From Desulfitobacterium hafniense DCB-2 (GTDB taxonomy: Bacteria; Bacillota; Desulfitobacteriia; Desulfitobacteriales; Desulfitobacteriaceae): a DNA stretch of 64,000 nucleotides. Shown here piece after piece: positions 26,526-34,401 of the stretch (its first letter is position 1; each line of letters opens with the position of its first letter). Location of the stretch: positions 4,251,001 to 4,315,000 of the forward strand of contig NC_011830.1 of assembly GCF_000021925.1 (NCBI RefSeq), written 5' to 3'. The notes under the pieces are model-generated. The model ran no database searches and was not told where the DNA came from. It saw only the letters and a list, made by a program, of their open reading frames with translations. Position numbers and translations under genes: made by a program.

Positions 26526-27449
26526 TTAGAGAAAATACCCCACCAACAGCCCCAGAGCCAGCAGCAAACCAAAAAAGGTATTGGTCTGTCCGGTCGCTTT
26601 CATAGCCGGCATCATGGTAATGGGTTCTACCTTCCCTACAAAGCCTTTTGTCGCTTGCCTCGCTTTGGGTATGCTCAGCAAGGCCAAAAGAGCCCAGGGG
26701 GTAACAAGCCGGGCCATCACCAGCCCCACGATCCAGAGATAAGCAACGGCAAACATCATCCCCATAAATACGATGGTCTTTTCCGGTCCCAATAAAACAG
26801 GAATGGTTTTACGTCCGTTGGCCTTATCCCCATCCCGGTCCCGCAAATTATTGCTTAGATTGATCAGCCCTACTAAAATACCGCTGGGAACCGCCACTAA
26901 AACAGCAGTAGTTGAGACATAACCGGTCTGAATGAAAAAGGCGATCAGGATGATCAGGAAGCCCATAAACAAACCGGAAAACAGCTCTCCCAAGGGAGTA
27001 TAGGAAATAGGATAAGGACCGCCGGTATAAAGATAGCCCATCAGCATGCACAGGGACCCTACCGCTGCCAGCCACCAGGAGGAAGAAGCACAGATATAGA
27101 CGCCCAGCAGTACCGAGATCGCATACATACTCAGAGCAAGGGTCATAATCAGGCGGGGAGCCATACCATGACGCACAATGCCGCCGCCAATGCCCACCGA
27201 TTTCTCCGTATCCAATCCCCGCTTATAATCGTAGTATTCATTAAAAAGATTGGTTGCCGCCTGAATGAGCAGGCTGGCGATCATCATAGCGGCAAAAAGC
27301 AGCAGATGGGTCTTCCCCTCCAGCAAGGCCAGAACCGATCCCAGCAGAACCGGAACTGTGGCGGCCGTCAAGGTATGGGGACGAATTAATTCCCACCATA
27401 TCTTCCAATGGTGTTTTTGGGGCGGTCGGGAAGTGAAGTCACTGCTCAT
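26526..27449 (-). CDS. menA: 1,4-dihydroxy-2-naphthoate prenyltransferase (UbiA family)
   Basis: MenA attaches the polyprenyl tail in menaquinone synthesis. Both aspartate-rich prenyl-diphosphate motifs are present: NLFNEYYDYKRGLDTE (about residue 70) and NNLRDRDGDKANGRK (about 200). Eight or so membrane helices. 307 residues. A GAGGAGAG ribosome site is used. Menaquinone fits an anaerobic respirer. Other men genes are not in the window. Confidence 0.88.
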   Translation of the reverse strand: MSSDFTSRPPQKHHWKIWWELIRPHTLTAATVPVLLGSVLALLEGKTHLLLFAAMMIASLLIQAATNLFNEYYDYKRGLDTEKSVGIGGGIVRHGMAPRLIMTLALSMYAISVLLGVYICASSSWWLAAVGSLCMLMGYLYTGGPYPISYTPLGELFSGLFMGFLIILIAFFIQTGYVSTTAVLVAVPSGILVGLINLSNNLRDRDGDKANGRKTIPVLLGPEKTIVFMGMMFAVAYLWIVGLVMARLVTPWALLALLSIPKARQATKGFVGKVEPITMMPAMKATGQTNTFFGLLLALGLLVGYFL

Positions 27450-27469
27450 AGCTCTCTCCTCATTAAGTT

Positions 27470-27517
27470 CTTATTATATTTCTCATTACACTTCTCATTA
27501 TATCTCTCGTTATAGTT
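27470..27517. repeat. Imperfect 12-bp tandem repeat, four units
   Basis: Units such as CTCATTACACTT, CTCATTATATCT and CTCGTTATAGTT follow one another just upstream of menA. On the minus strand they are A+G-rich. This could affect the menA leader or simply be slippage DNA. Confidence 0.6.
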
Positions 27518-27629
27518 CCTCAATCTTTTCACTGATACCTTCTCGTATCAGCATCAAAAGACAACCTAATAGCCTTATTATATCCATTTCTCAAACAGGG
27601 ATAAAGAAAGAAATCAGAGAAAAAGGAGC

Positions 27630-28271
27630 TTAAACGCTCCCCACCGGCGTGAAATAAACAAATCCCCCGCCCAATGTGCTGGTTTTAAGCCATAATGCCA
27701 GATCGATCTTCTTTAGTCTGCCTTCATCCAGGATCGTTCCATAGGCTTTCTGCTTTTCCTCATCGAAATCCAGCTGAATGATATTGACCCAGTGCCAGCG
27801 GTCCAGGTTTTTTACCTCCCCATTGCACCAGTTAAGAAAAGCAATAGGGGCATCCTGGTCCAGGGCTTCAGCTAAAAAATCCACAACCTCCCCTAAGGAT
27901 GGCCGGCGGTGAACCTCCTCAGGCACCTCACAAAGGTGATATTCAAGAGAGATATCCTTGGTCCGGGCAAACGCTGCCAATGGTTCATAAAGCATGCTCA
28001 GCTTATTGACCCCTTTGAGGGAGGGGGTAACATACTTCCACAACTCTTCCATTAAGGTAATCCATTCCCCGCGGCTCCGAAAACCCTCTCCAGGCGCAAG
28101 CCGGCCATGAGTAAGATAATACATAATATTGGCGGCAGTACAGGGTCCGCAGCCGGCTCGGCGCTGCCAAATGGTAGGATACCAGCCCTGACAGGCACCA
28201 TGATAGACCGGCTCTTGATCTGTATCCATAAATTTATAAACATCAGGATTGGCAATGGATTTTAAAATCAT
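27630..28271 (-). CDS. C39-like cysteine peptidase candidate
   Basis: The 213-residue protein has GCGPCTAANIMYYL (about residue 41) with a likely nucleophilic cysteine and WHWVNIIQLD (about 160) with a likely histidine, followed by an aspartate. This is the Cys-His-Asp order of the papain-like C39_2 group. There is no signal peptide or transporter domain, so it is probably cytoplasmic. It lies 29 bases after the flavoprotein gene and likely shares its transcript. Activity is inferred from motifs only. Confidence 0.65.
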   Translation of the reverse strand: MILKSIANPDVYKFMDTDQEPVYHGACQGWYPTIWQRRAGCGPCTAANIMYYLTHGRLAPGEGFRSRGEWITLMEELWKYVTPSLKGVNKLSMLYEPLAAFARTKDISLEYHLCEVPEEVHRRPSLGEVVDFLAEALDQDAPIAFLNWCNGEVKNLDRWHWVNIIQLDFDEEKQKAYGTILDEGRLKKIDLALWLKTSTLGGGFVYFTPVGSV

Positions 28272-28300
28272 CTTTCCACACCGCCTCTCTAATCATTTCA

Positions 28301-29545
28301 TTATCCGTCGGCAGCACTCTTGCCCGCCACATAGCCTGAGGACCAGGCCCATTGCAGGTTATAGCCTCCGCAGTCTCCGTCAATATCCAGGATCTCACCG
28401 GCAAAATAAAGTCCCGGCACCAGCAGAGATTCCATGGTCCTGGGGTTGATATCACGAACATCAATGCCTCCGGCCGTGACCTGAGCAGCTGTCCAGCTGT
28501 TGGTGCCGATGACCTGGAAGCGCCAGTCTTGAAGCAGGTTCAGAATTCCGGCCTTTTCCCGGGCGGTCAAAGCAGAGACCGGCTTATTGATCTCTTCAAG
28601 GCCGGACTGTTTGAGGAGCACGGGAACTAACTGCTTATTGATAAAGCCCACAAAGCTGAAATGCACGCTCTTTTCCGGAGCCTCCTCCCAGCGCTTGCTT
28701 AGATACCCCTCCAGCTTTTCCCTGGGCCAAGTGGGGAGCAACACCACCTTAAGCCAAACCTCATCCTTCATCCGCAGTTTTTCGGCAGCCGTCCGGCTTA
28801 ATTGGAAAATCGGCGGACCGGAAATCCCATACTCCGTAAATAAGATTTCCCCTTGGGCTTTGGCCAAAGTTTTTCCCTTGACCAGCACTTCCGCCCCGCC
28901 ATCGAATTTGATGCCTTTAATCTGTTTGAGGAAGGGCGACTCCAGCTTCAGCTGGACCAAAGCCGGGAAGGGTTCCACCAGGTGATGTCCCAGTTTTTCG
29001 GCCAATGCATACCCACTGCCATTGGCACCCAGATTAGGAGCGGCCTTACCTCCGGCAGCCAGAATAACGCGATGGGCAAAATACTTCTTGCCATCCTTTG
29101 CCGCCAAATCAAAGCCTTGGCTCACTTTACGAATCTCTTTCACTTCCGCTTCGAGGATCGTCTCGATCCCCAAGCGCTCCACTTCATAACGCAGAACATC
29201 CAGGACACTGGAGGCTTGATTGGAAAAAGGAAAGACTTTGCCTTCTTCTTCAACTTTATGAGTGATACCCAGCTCCTCAAAAAAGTCGATGGCCCGGTGA
29301 TTATCAAAAGCTTGTAAAGCGCTATAAGCAAATTTAGGATTTTGGCCATGGTAATGGGATAGATGCAAATCCGTATTCGTCAGGTTACAGCGCCCATTGC
29401 CTGTGGTCAGGATTTTCTTGCCGACCCGTTGATTCCTTTCCAATATCCTAACCTCTGCCCCTTCCCGCCTGGCGATCACCGCTGCCAAAAGACCGGCGGC
29501 TCCTCCTCCCACCACGGCGACTTTGAGCTTTTCTTCTTTGGGCAT
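28301..29545 (-). CDS. HI0933/BaiN-family FAD-dependent oxidoreductase
   Basis: The N-terminal dinucleotide fold VAVVGGGAAGLLAAVIA is followed by the family motif KKILTTGNGRCNLTN (about residue 45). The C-terminus has LVPGLYFAGEILDIDGDCGG, binding FAD. About 414 residues, normal. Members include BaiN-like flavoproteins of unclear substrates. The second ATG (29545) is at the right distance from AAGGGGG. Confidence 0.88.
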   Translation of the reverse strand: MPKEEKLKVAVVGGGAAGLLAAVIARREGAEVRILERNQRVGKKILTTGNGRCNLTNTDLHLSHYHGQNPKFAYSALQAFDNHRAIDFFEELGITHKVEEEGKVFPFSNQASSVLDVLRYEVERLGIETILEAEVKEIRKVSQGFDLAAKDGKKYFAHRVILAAGGKAAPNLGANGSGYALAEKLGHHLVEPFPALVQLKLESPFLKQIKGIKFDGGAEVLVKGKTLAKAQGEILFTEYGISGPPIFQLSRTAAEKLRMKDEVWLKVVLLPTWPREKLEGYLSKRWEEAPEKSVHFSFVGFINKQLVPVLLKQSGLEEINKPVSALTAREKAGILNLLQDWRFQVIGTNSWTAAQVTAGGIDVRDINPRTMESLLVPGLYFAGEILDIDGDCGGYNLQWAWSSGYVAGKSAADG

Positions 29546-29723
29546 TGCCATCCCCCTTATCCATAGAATCCCTCGTCTTACTGACGCTTTAATTGTTAAA
29601 TCTCTTATATGTTAATCTCTTATATAATACACTATTTTCTTAGCCTAAACCAATCTTCACTTTTCAGACTTATCGTAAAGAAAGTCCCCAAAGACTGCTT
29701 TCGCACACTTTGTTACTTCGCCA

Positions 29724-29740
29724 GGTCGACACTGTCGACC
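29724..29740. promoter_or_regulatory. 17-bp palindrome, possible operator
   Basis: GGTCGACA-C-TGTCGACC is a perfect 8+8 palindrome about 100 bases upstream of the tetR promoter. It has the look of a repressor site, but no gene nearby clearly uses it. Confidence 0.4.
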
Positions 29741-29840
29741 CACTTGTTGTCTATATGGTCATGCCTAACAAAAGGTCGAATCAGACAAGGATATTTCACC
29801 CCAACCCGCTCGGCGGCAATTGCAGAAACAGGCGTATATC

Positions 29841-29899
29841 TTGACAGGAAAAAAGGATTGCATTATACTGATAACATCGTTATCGATAACACGGTTATC
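29841..29899 (+). promoter_or_regulatory. tetR promoter with tandem palindromic operators
   Basis: A near-perfect sigma-A promoter, TTGACA (29841-29846) and TATACT (29864-29869) 17 bases apart, is followed by two tandem 15-bp palindromes, GATAACATCGTTATC (29870-29884) and GATAACACGGTTATC (29885-29899). They cover the start of transcription, so bound regulator would block initiation. Autoregulation by the TetR protein 18 bases downstream is the natural reading. Confidence 0.8.
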
Positions 29900-29916
29900 T
29901 ACGTGGGAGGGATGTC

Positions 29917-30528
29917 ATGTCATTACCCAATTGCAGCATTGATCCTAAGATATTGGTCAGCGCCAAAGAAGAGTTTTTGCAAAAGGGATTTGCCGAGGCT
30001 TCCTTGCGGGAAATATGCCAAAAAGCCGGCGTCACCACCGGCGCTCTGTACAAAAGATTTTCCGGAAAGGAGGAATTGTTCGCGGCCGTACTGGAACCTA
30101 CTCTGAAGGACATCAACGCCTTAAGCGAAGCCGTGGAACAGAGTAATTATGAGCACCTGGAACGGGCAGAAATGCAGGCGGTGTGGGATATGTCGGAAGC
30201 AACCCACCAAAGATGGATCGAGTTTCTTTACTCCAGATACGACGGCTTTAAGCTTCTTTTGTGCTGCTCCGCAGGCTCCGTATATGCGAATTTTTTGAAT
30301 GATTTTGTAGCTGAGAACACCAAACATACCCTGGCCTTTGTGGAAAAAGCCTTTGCCCGGGGGCTTACAAAAAACCGCATTGACGAAGATGAGCTCCACA
30401 TCCTCCTGACGGCATATTGGTCCACCCTGTTCGAAACGATTATCCATGATTTTTCCAAAGAAAAAGCGCTGCACCATTGCCGCATCATTACTAAATTTTT
30501 TAACTGGCAAGCTGTTTTAGGGTTTTGA
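29917..30528 (+). CDS. TetR-family transcriptional regulator
   Basis: The 203-residue protein has an N-terminal helix-turn-helix, ASLREICQKAGVTTGALYKRF (residues about 28-48, last residue F), followed by the usual KEELFAAVL. The C-terminal ligand domain has no recognised pattern. GGGAGG sits 6 bases before the ATG. It is one of few plus-strand genes and precedes an ATC-hydrolase-family gene, which it may control together with itself. Confidence 0.92.
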   Translation: MSLPNCSIDPKILVSAKEEFLQKGFAEASLREICQKAGVTTGALYKRFSGKEELFAAVLEPTLKDINALSEAVEQSNYEHLERAEMQAVWDMSEATHQRWIEFLYSRYDGFKLLLCCSAGSVYANFLNDFVAENTKHTLAFVEKAFARGLTKNRIDEDELHILLTAYWSTLFETIIHDFSKEKALHHCRIITKFFNWQAVLGF

Positions 30529-30573
30529 ACCTTAAAGCACGAGACCGAACATGCCAAAATTTTTTAACATAAA

Positions 30574-30591
30574 AGTTAGCATTCACTAACT
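30574..30591. promoter_or_regulatory. Inverted repeat upstream of the ATC-hydrolase gene
   Basis: AGTTAG-CATTCA-CTAACT is a symmetrical 18-base site between tetR and the next gene, of the kind TetR-type repressors bind. It differs from the tandem operators before tetR. A 9-bp hairpin, CCCTGCCGG / CCGGCAGGG, lies further on at 30661-30699. Confidence 0.45.
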
Positions 30592-30767
30592 AAAACTCCC
30601 CCCAAGGAGGAGAATAAATAAAAAAAAGGTGTCATAGGGAGCATTCTGTCCTATGTCAGGCCCTGCCGGGGGAAGCCGGCGACAAGCTTTCCGGCAGGGA
30701 GCGCAAAGGAAAGATTTTTGTCAACGGACTGGCGCTTCATTAACGTGAGATGAGGAGAGGAACGGCA

Positions 30768-31421
30768 ATGAAAGAAACCTTCACCTATGATATGCAGGCA
30801 AGAATTTTGTTTCTTATGTTTAGTAAAAGGGTTTTCGGCTATCTTACCGGCATCCTGGGAAAAGAAAAAACAGCTTTGATCCGCAGAAAAGCGAAGAAGG
30901 AATATCGGGAAATGCTGCTCAGAACCCCTTCGGTGGGCGGTAAGGATAACATTTTCCGCTCAGGTCTTATCATGGCTGCGATGTTTTTTGCGGTTTATAA
31001 GGCAGCGAACGGCACCATCAGCGAGCAAATGTTCGGGGAAATGACAGATCATGCGGCACATACACCGTTCTTGCTCAAATCCTATTCCCAAAAGGATGCC
31101 TTTTCCGAAAAAATGATGCGCCAAAAAACCATCGCCGCGGAGCGTTCGCAGAAACGGGAATACAGTACGGATTGGGTCTTTACACATGAAATAAAAGGTC
31201 CGGACGAGCACATCACCACGTTTCGTCAGTGCGCCATATGCGAGCTTGGAAAACGCGAAGACTGCTTTGCTCTCGTAAAATATATCTGTAACATTGATTT
31301 TATTACCTATGACCAAATGGGAGCGAATCTGATTCGCACCCAAACGCTGGCCGACGGCGATGATGTATGCAGATTTCATGTTGTAAAAAAAACGAATGTC
31401 CGTCATCCCCCGAGCCGGTAA
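30768..31421 (+). CDS. L-2-amino-thiazoline-4-carboxylic acid hydrolase family protein
   Basis: The protein (about 217 residues) ends with the family's pattern: FRQCAICELGKRED, then CNIDFITYDQMGANLIRTQT, then LADGDDVCRFHVVK. ATC hydrolase converts ATC to N-carbamoyl-cysteine, but most members of this family have other or unknown roles and often sit beside TetR regulators. The start MKETFTYDMQ at 30768 follows GGAGAGG. An upstream in-frame ATG at 30750 lacks this. Transcription from the tetR promoter is likely. Confidence 0.75.
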   Translation: MKETFTYDMQARILFLMFSKRVFGYLTGILGKEKTALIRRKAKKEYREMLLRTPSVGGKDNIFRSGLIMAAMFFAVYKAANGTISEQMFGEMTDHAAHTPFLLKSYSQKDAFSEKMMRQKTIAAERSQKREYSTDWVFTHEIKGPDEHITTFRQCAICELGKREDCFALVKYICNIDFITYDQMGANLIRTQTLADGDDVCRFHVVKKTNVRHPPSR

Positions 31422-31568
31422 AGATGCGTGCAGCACCTCTTCACCAGCTCCTCGCCGTACGTGATCAGCAAAACAATTTTCCCTCCGGGCGGCGGTTCGC
31501 AAGCAAAGGATTTTCTATTTCCGCTTCATACACGACCACCGGAACGCATAGCGTTTTATTGTAAAAAA

Positions 31569-31613
31569 ACCCGTCCCAGGACAAGAAACTCCTCTTCCTG
31601 TGACAGGTTTATT
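31569..31613 (+). terminator. Likely terminator of the tetR/ATC-hydrolase unit
   Basis: ACCCGTCCCAGGA pairs at 11 of 13 positions with TCCTGTGACAGGT (31596-31608) and is followed by TTATTTTATT. No gene is evident between 31421 and this site. Confidence 0.6.
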
Positions 31614-31650
31614 TTATTAGCGTTGTTCTCATTCGAATAGTATACGTACA

Positions 31651-31683
31651 GCATCCCTATTGCCTCATTACCAATGGGGATGC
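31651..31683 (-). terminator. Terminator after pduL
   Basis: GCATCCC / GGGATGC with a further ATTG/CCAAT pairing lies 12 bases past the pduL stop on the minus strand. No T-run follows on that strand, so the call is tentative. Confidence 0.55.
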
Positions 31684-31694
31684 CGAGTGAGTTC

Positions 31695-32273
31695 TTACTC
31701 GATAATAACGTCCAGCAAATCCCCATTTTTTAAACCAAAGGCATTGCCTTCGTCCGTATCCACATGCATATCCAGCGCATAATTGGGGTTTACCCGAATC
31801 AATACCCGTTCAAAGACCCCGGCCCGTGGCCCGGTGACTTGGACCTTGACATGATCTCCATCTTTTAAACCGTATTTTTCAGCATCTTGCGGAGTCATAT
31901 GAATATGGCGGGCAGCAATAATGGTTCCGGCTTCGATCTGCACTTTTCCGGCAGGGCCAACCAGCTCCAAACCAGGCGTTTCGGAAAGATCTCCCGAATC
32001 CCGGACCGGGGGTTTGACGCCAAGCTTAAAGGTGTCCGTGGCTGCCAATTCCACCTGGGTTGCTTTGCGGGCAGGTCCCAGCACCCGGATATTGGCCATG
32101 GTGCCCTTTGGCCCCACCAGGGTTACCGTTTCTTCACAGGCGAATTGACCGGGCTGGGATAAATCCTTGGTCCGGGTCAACTGATGTCCGGCACCAAATA
32201 AAATTTCAATATGTTCTTCAGAGAGATGAACATGGCGATTGGAAATTCCTACGGGAACTTTAAAGGTTTGCAT
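31695..32273 (-). CDS. pduL: Phosphate propanoyltransferase (PduL-type phosphotransacylase)
   Basis: PduL swaps CoA and phosphate on short acyl groups (propionyl or acetyl), linking acyl-CoA to acyl phosphate and ATP. Histidine-rich metal sites are visible: VGISNRHVHLSEEH near the N-terminus and IIAARHIHMTPQDAEKYGL in the middle. The start MQTFKVPVG has AGGAGG 7 bases upstream (192 residues). It lacks the N-terminal targeting peptide of microcompartment forms and no pdu or eut genes are near, so it likely serves as a general Pta substitute. Confidence 0.92.
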   Translation of the reverse strand: MQTFKVPVGISNRHVHLSEEHIEILFGAGHQLTRTKDLSQPGQFACEETVTLVGPKGTMANIRVLGPARKATQVELAATDTFKLGVKPPVRDSGDLSETPGLELVGPAGKVQIEAGTIIAARHIHMTPQDAEKYGLKDGDHVKVQVTGPRAGVFERVLIRVNPNYALDMHVDTDEGNAFGLKNGDLLDVIIE

Positions 32274-32414
32274 TATAATAACCTCCTGGTTTAGATTTTG
32301 CAAGCTTCTCGTATGCACATTGATTAATTATACTCCACAATTCGGCAAAAATCTGTATCTGAAAATTGTTACTTTGGCTTAAGGGTTTTTTAAAGGGTTT
32401 TCTTAGCCTTTCCT

Positions 32415-32742
32415 AAAGCTGCTTGGGGCATTACATGTTGTTCTGGAAGAGAGGCGAAAGCCGAGTCTCCAGGATTTTGCTTTACACCAGTCGCTCCATA
32501 AGCTGCGCGGACAAAACTACCGCTCAAGCCCTCCGCTCCGAAAGGTACCCCGCCAAATCGCTCCTGCTCAATGGCGGGTTGGAAACGTCCTGTTTCCAAC
32601 CTTTCTCCGCTGCATGCTTTTCGCGAAGTTTTGTTTCCGCTCGCTTAAATTCGCTTCCTTTCATAAAGCAAAATCCTTGGGCTGCTTTTCGGGTTTGTGC
32701 ATGCAAGGTTTTGTAGGATAAGTTACCGATCCAAGCAGCTTT
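32415..32742. ncRNA. Structured repeat element, copy 1 (candidate structured RNA or MITE)
   Basis: An outer 12-bp inverted repeat AAAGCTGCTTGG (32415-32426) / CCAAGCAGCTTT (32731-32742) encloses a core at 32472-32676. Core stems: P1 GGATTTTGCTTTA / TAAAGCAAAATCC; P2 GCGGACAAAACT (32507-32518) / AGTTTTGTTTCCGC (32627-32640); P3 GTTGGAAAC / GTTTCCAAC (32578-32600); P4 CCCGCCA / TGGCGGG (32549-32578). The P4 loop reads TTGAGCAGGAGCGATT on the minus strand. Copies at 60128-60334 and 60514-60645 keep the fold with changed stem bases. No coding sequence. Most probably read on the minus strand, though direction is unproved. Confidence 0.65.
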
Positions 32743-32842
32743 TTCCGTCTTTACCGACGCCGCTTAAGCGGCATGGTCGGGTGTCTTGGGAAAGGCTATG
32801 GGAGCTAAGAGAGGCCTTGAAGATGCCCCCAAAAAAGTATCG

Positions 32843-32879
32843 AAAGATCTCCCGCCAAAAAAACGGCAGGGAGATCTTT
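32843..32879. terminator. Bidirectional-looking terminator after gcvPB
   Basis: AAAGATCTCCC / GGGAGATCTTT, an 11-bp perfect stem. On the plus strand it is followed by TTTTT directly. On the minus strand a T-run comes about 8 bases later. It lies 60 bases past the gcvPB stop. A further 14-bp palindrome, GCCGCTTAAGCGGC, lies at 32759-32772. Confidence 0.7.
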
Positions 32880-32937
32880 TTACTAATCATAGCCTTCTGA
32901 TTACTCACTAATGGCTGCTGCTATGGCGACAAAGCCC

Positions 32938-34401
32938 TTACTGCGGTTTCCGCCAGCGCAGATCGGGTTTGCGGGCAGCCCCTGTTTCATCCAAACGGGT
33001 TACCAGGGTATCATGGGGGGCATTTTTCACCATTTCCGCGTCCTGCTTCACTTCTTCAGCGATTTGGATCATCACTCGGGCAAATTGCTCCAGAGTTTCC
33101 AGGCTCTCAGTCTCTGTAGGCTCGATCATCATGGCCTCTTCCACAATGAGGGGGAAGTAGATCGTCGGGGGATGGTAGCCATAATCCAGAAGCCGCTTGG
33201 CAATATCCAAGGTATGGATGCCATAGTTCTTGAGATTTTTGGGAGTGATGATAAACTCATGCATGCACACCCGGTCATAGGGCAGGTGATAATGCTCTTT
33301 CAGGATGCTCATCAGGAAGTTGGCGTTGAGGACGGCATTTTGAGAGGCGGCTTTCAGCCCTTCTCCGCCTAAGGCCCGGATATAGGCATAGGCCTTTACC
33401 AGGACTCCGAAATTAGCCTGAAAAGCTCTTACCCGGCCAATGGAGAGCGGACGGTCCTCATCCCATGAGTAACGGCCCTCAGGGGTCCGGATTGCCACGG
33501 GTTTAGGCAGATAGGGAGCGAGGAATTCCTTCACCCCTACCGGGCCTGACCCTGGGCCCCCGCCGCCATGGGGAGTGGAGAAGGTCTTGTGCAGATTAAG
33601 ATGCACCACATCAAAGCCCATATCCCCGGGGCGGGCTATTCCCATAATGGCATTGGCGTTGGCTCCATCATAATAGATCAGGCCCCCCACAGAGTGGATG
33701 ATTTCAGCGATTTCCAGGATGTTTTCATCAAATAATCCCAGAGTGTTAGGGTTGGTCAGCATCAAGGCAGCCACTTCATCATTGGCCACCTGGCGCAAGG
33801 CCTCGATGTCCACCCCTCCCCGCTCATTGCTGGGCACCTGAACAATGTCATAGCCGGCCATGGCCCCTGTGGCCGGGTTGGTCCCATGAGCGGAATCGGG
33901 AACAATAACCTTCCTGCGCTTAACATCCTGACGGTGGTCATGGTAGGCCTTGATGATCAGAATCCCGGTCATCTCCCCATGGGCACCGGCAGCGGGCTGT
34001 AATGTAAAGGCATCCATGCCGGTAATCTCGGCAAGTTCCTCCTGGAGTTCAACCATCAAACCCAGGGCACCCTGAGTTAATTCTTCCGGCTGATAGGGAT
34101 GAATCTGACTGAAGCCCGGCAAGCGGGCCAGTTTCTCATTAACCTTAGGGTTATATTTCATGGTGCAGGAGCCTAAAGGATAGAAACCCGTATCCACTCC
34201 ATGATTGAAGGAAGAGAGCCGGGTGAAGTGACGGACCACATCCACCTCGGAAACTTCCGGCAGTTCAGGTTCCTTATCTCTTAAAAACTCTTGAGGAATC
34301 AGATCCTCGAGAGGAATTTCCGGCACATCGCAGGAGGGCAGGCTTACCCCTGTTCTCCCTTCCCTGCTTAGTTCAAAAATCAGCGGTTCCAAGGCTCTCA
34401 T
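32938..34401 (-). CDS. gcvPB: Glycine dehydrogenase (decarboxylating) subunit 2
   Basis: This is the PLP-carrying half of the split P-protein, which decarboxylates glycine and loads aminomethyl on GcvH. The PLP lysine lies in HLNLHKTFSTPHGGG (about residue 270), with the glycine-rich loop right after. 487 residues, normal for the split form. It overlaps gcvPA by 4 bases (ATGA), so translation is coupled. Last gene of the operon. Confidence 0.96.
   Translation of the reverse strand: MRALEPLIFELSREGRTGVSLPSCDVPEIPLEDLIPQEFLRDKEPELPEVSEVDVVRHFTRLSSFNHGVDTGFYPLGSCTMKYNPKVNEKLARLPGFSQIHPYQPEELTQGALGLMVELQEELAEITGMDAFTLQPAAGAHGEMTGILIIKAYHDHRQDVKRRKVIVPDSAHGTNPATGAMAGYDIVQVPSNERGGVDIEALRQVANDEVAALMLTNPNTLGLFDENILEIAEIIHSVGGLIYYDGANANAIMGIARPGDMGFDVVHLNLHKTFSTPHGGGGPGSGPVGVKEFLAPYLPKPVAIRTPEGRYSWDEDRPLSIGRVRAFQANFGVLVKAYAYIRALGGEGLKAASQNAVLNANFLMSILKEHYHLPYDRVCMHEFIITPKNLKNYGIHTLDIAKRLLDYGYHPPTIYFPLIVEEAMMIEPTETESLETLEQFARVMIQIAEEVKQDAEMVKNAPHDTLVTRLDETGAARKPDLRWRKPQ

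Noticed and set aside
29609..30106. 165-codon forward frame across the tetR promoter
   Set aside because: It runs through the promoter and operators and is out of frame with the clear TetR protein.
32390..32716. Open frames on both strands (such as 69 and 97 codons) inside the repeat at 32.4-32.7 kb
   Set aside because: They lie in a structured repeat with base-paired arms, have no ribosome sites, and similar spurious frames appear in copies 2 and 3. The covarying stems explain the sequence better than coding.
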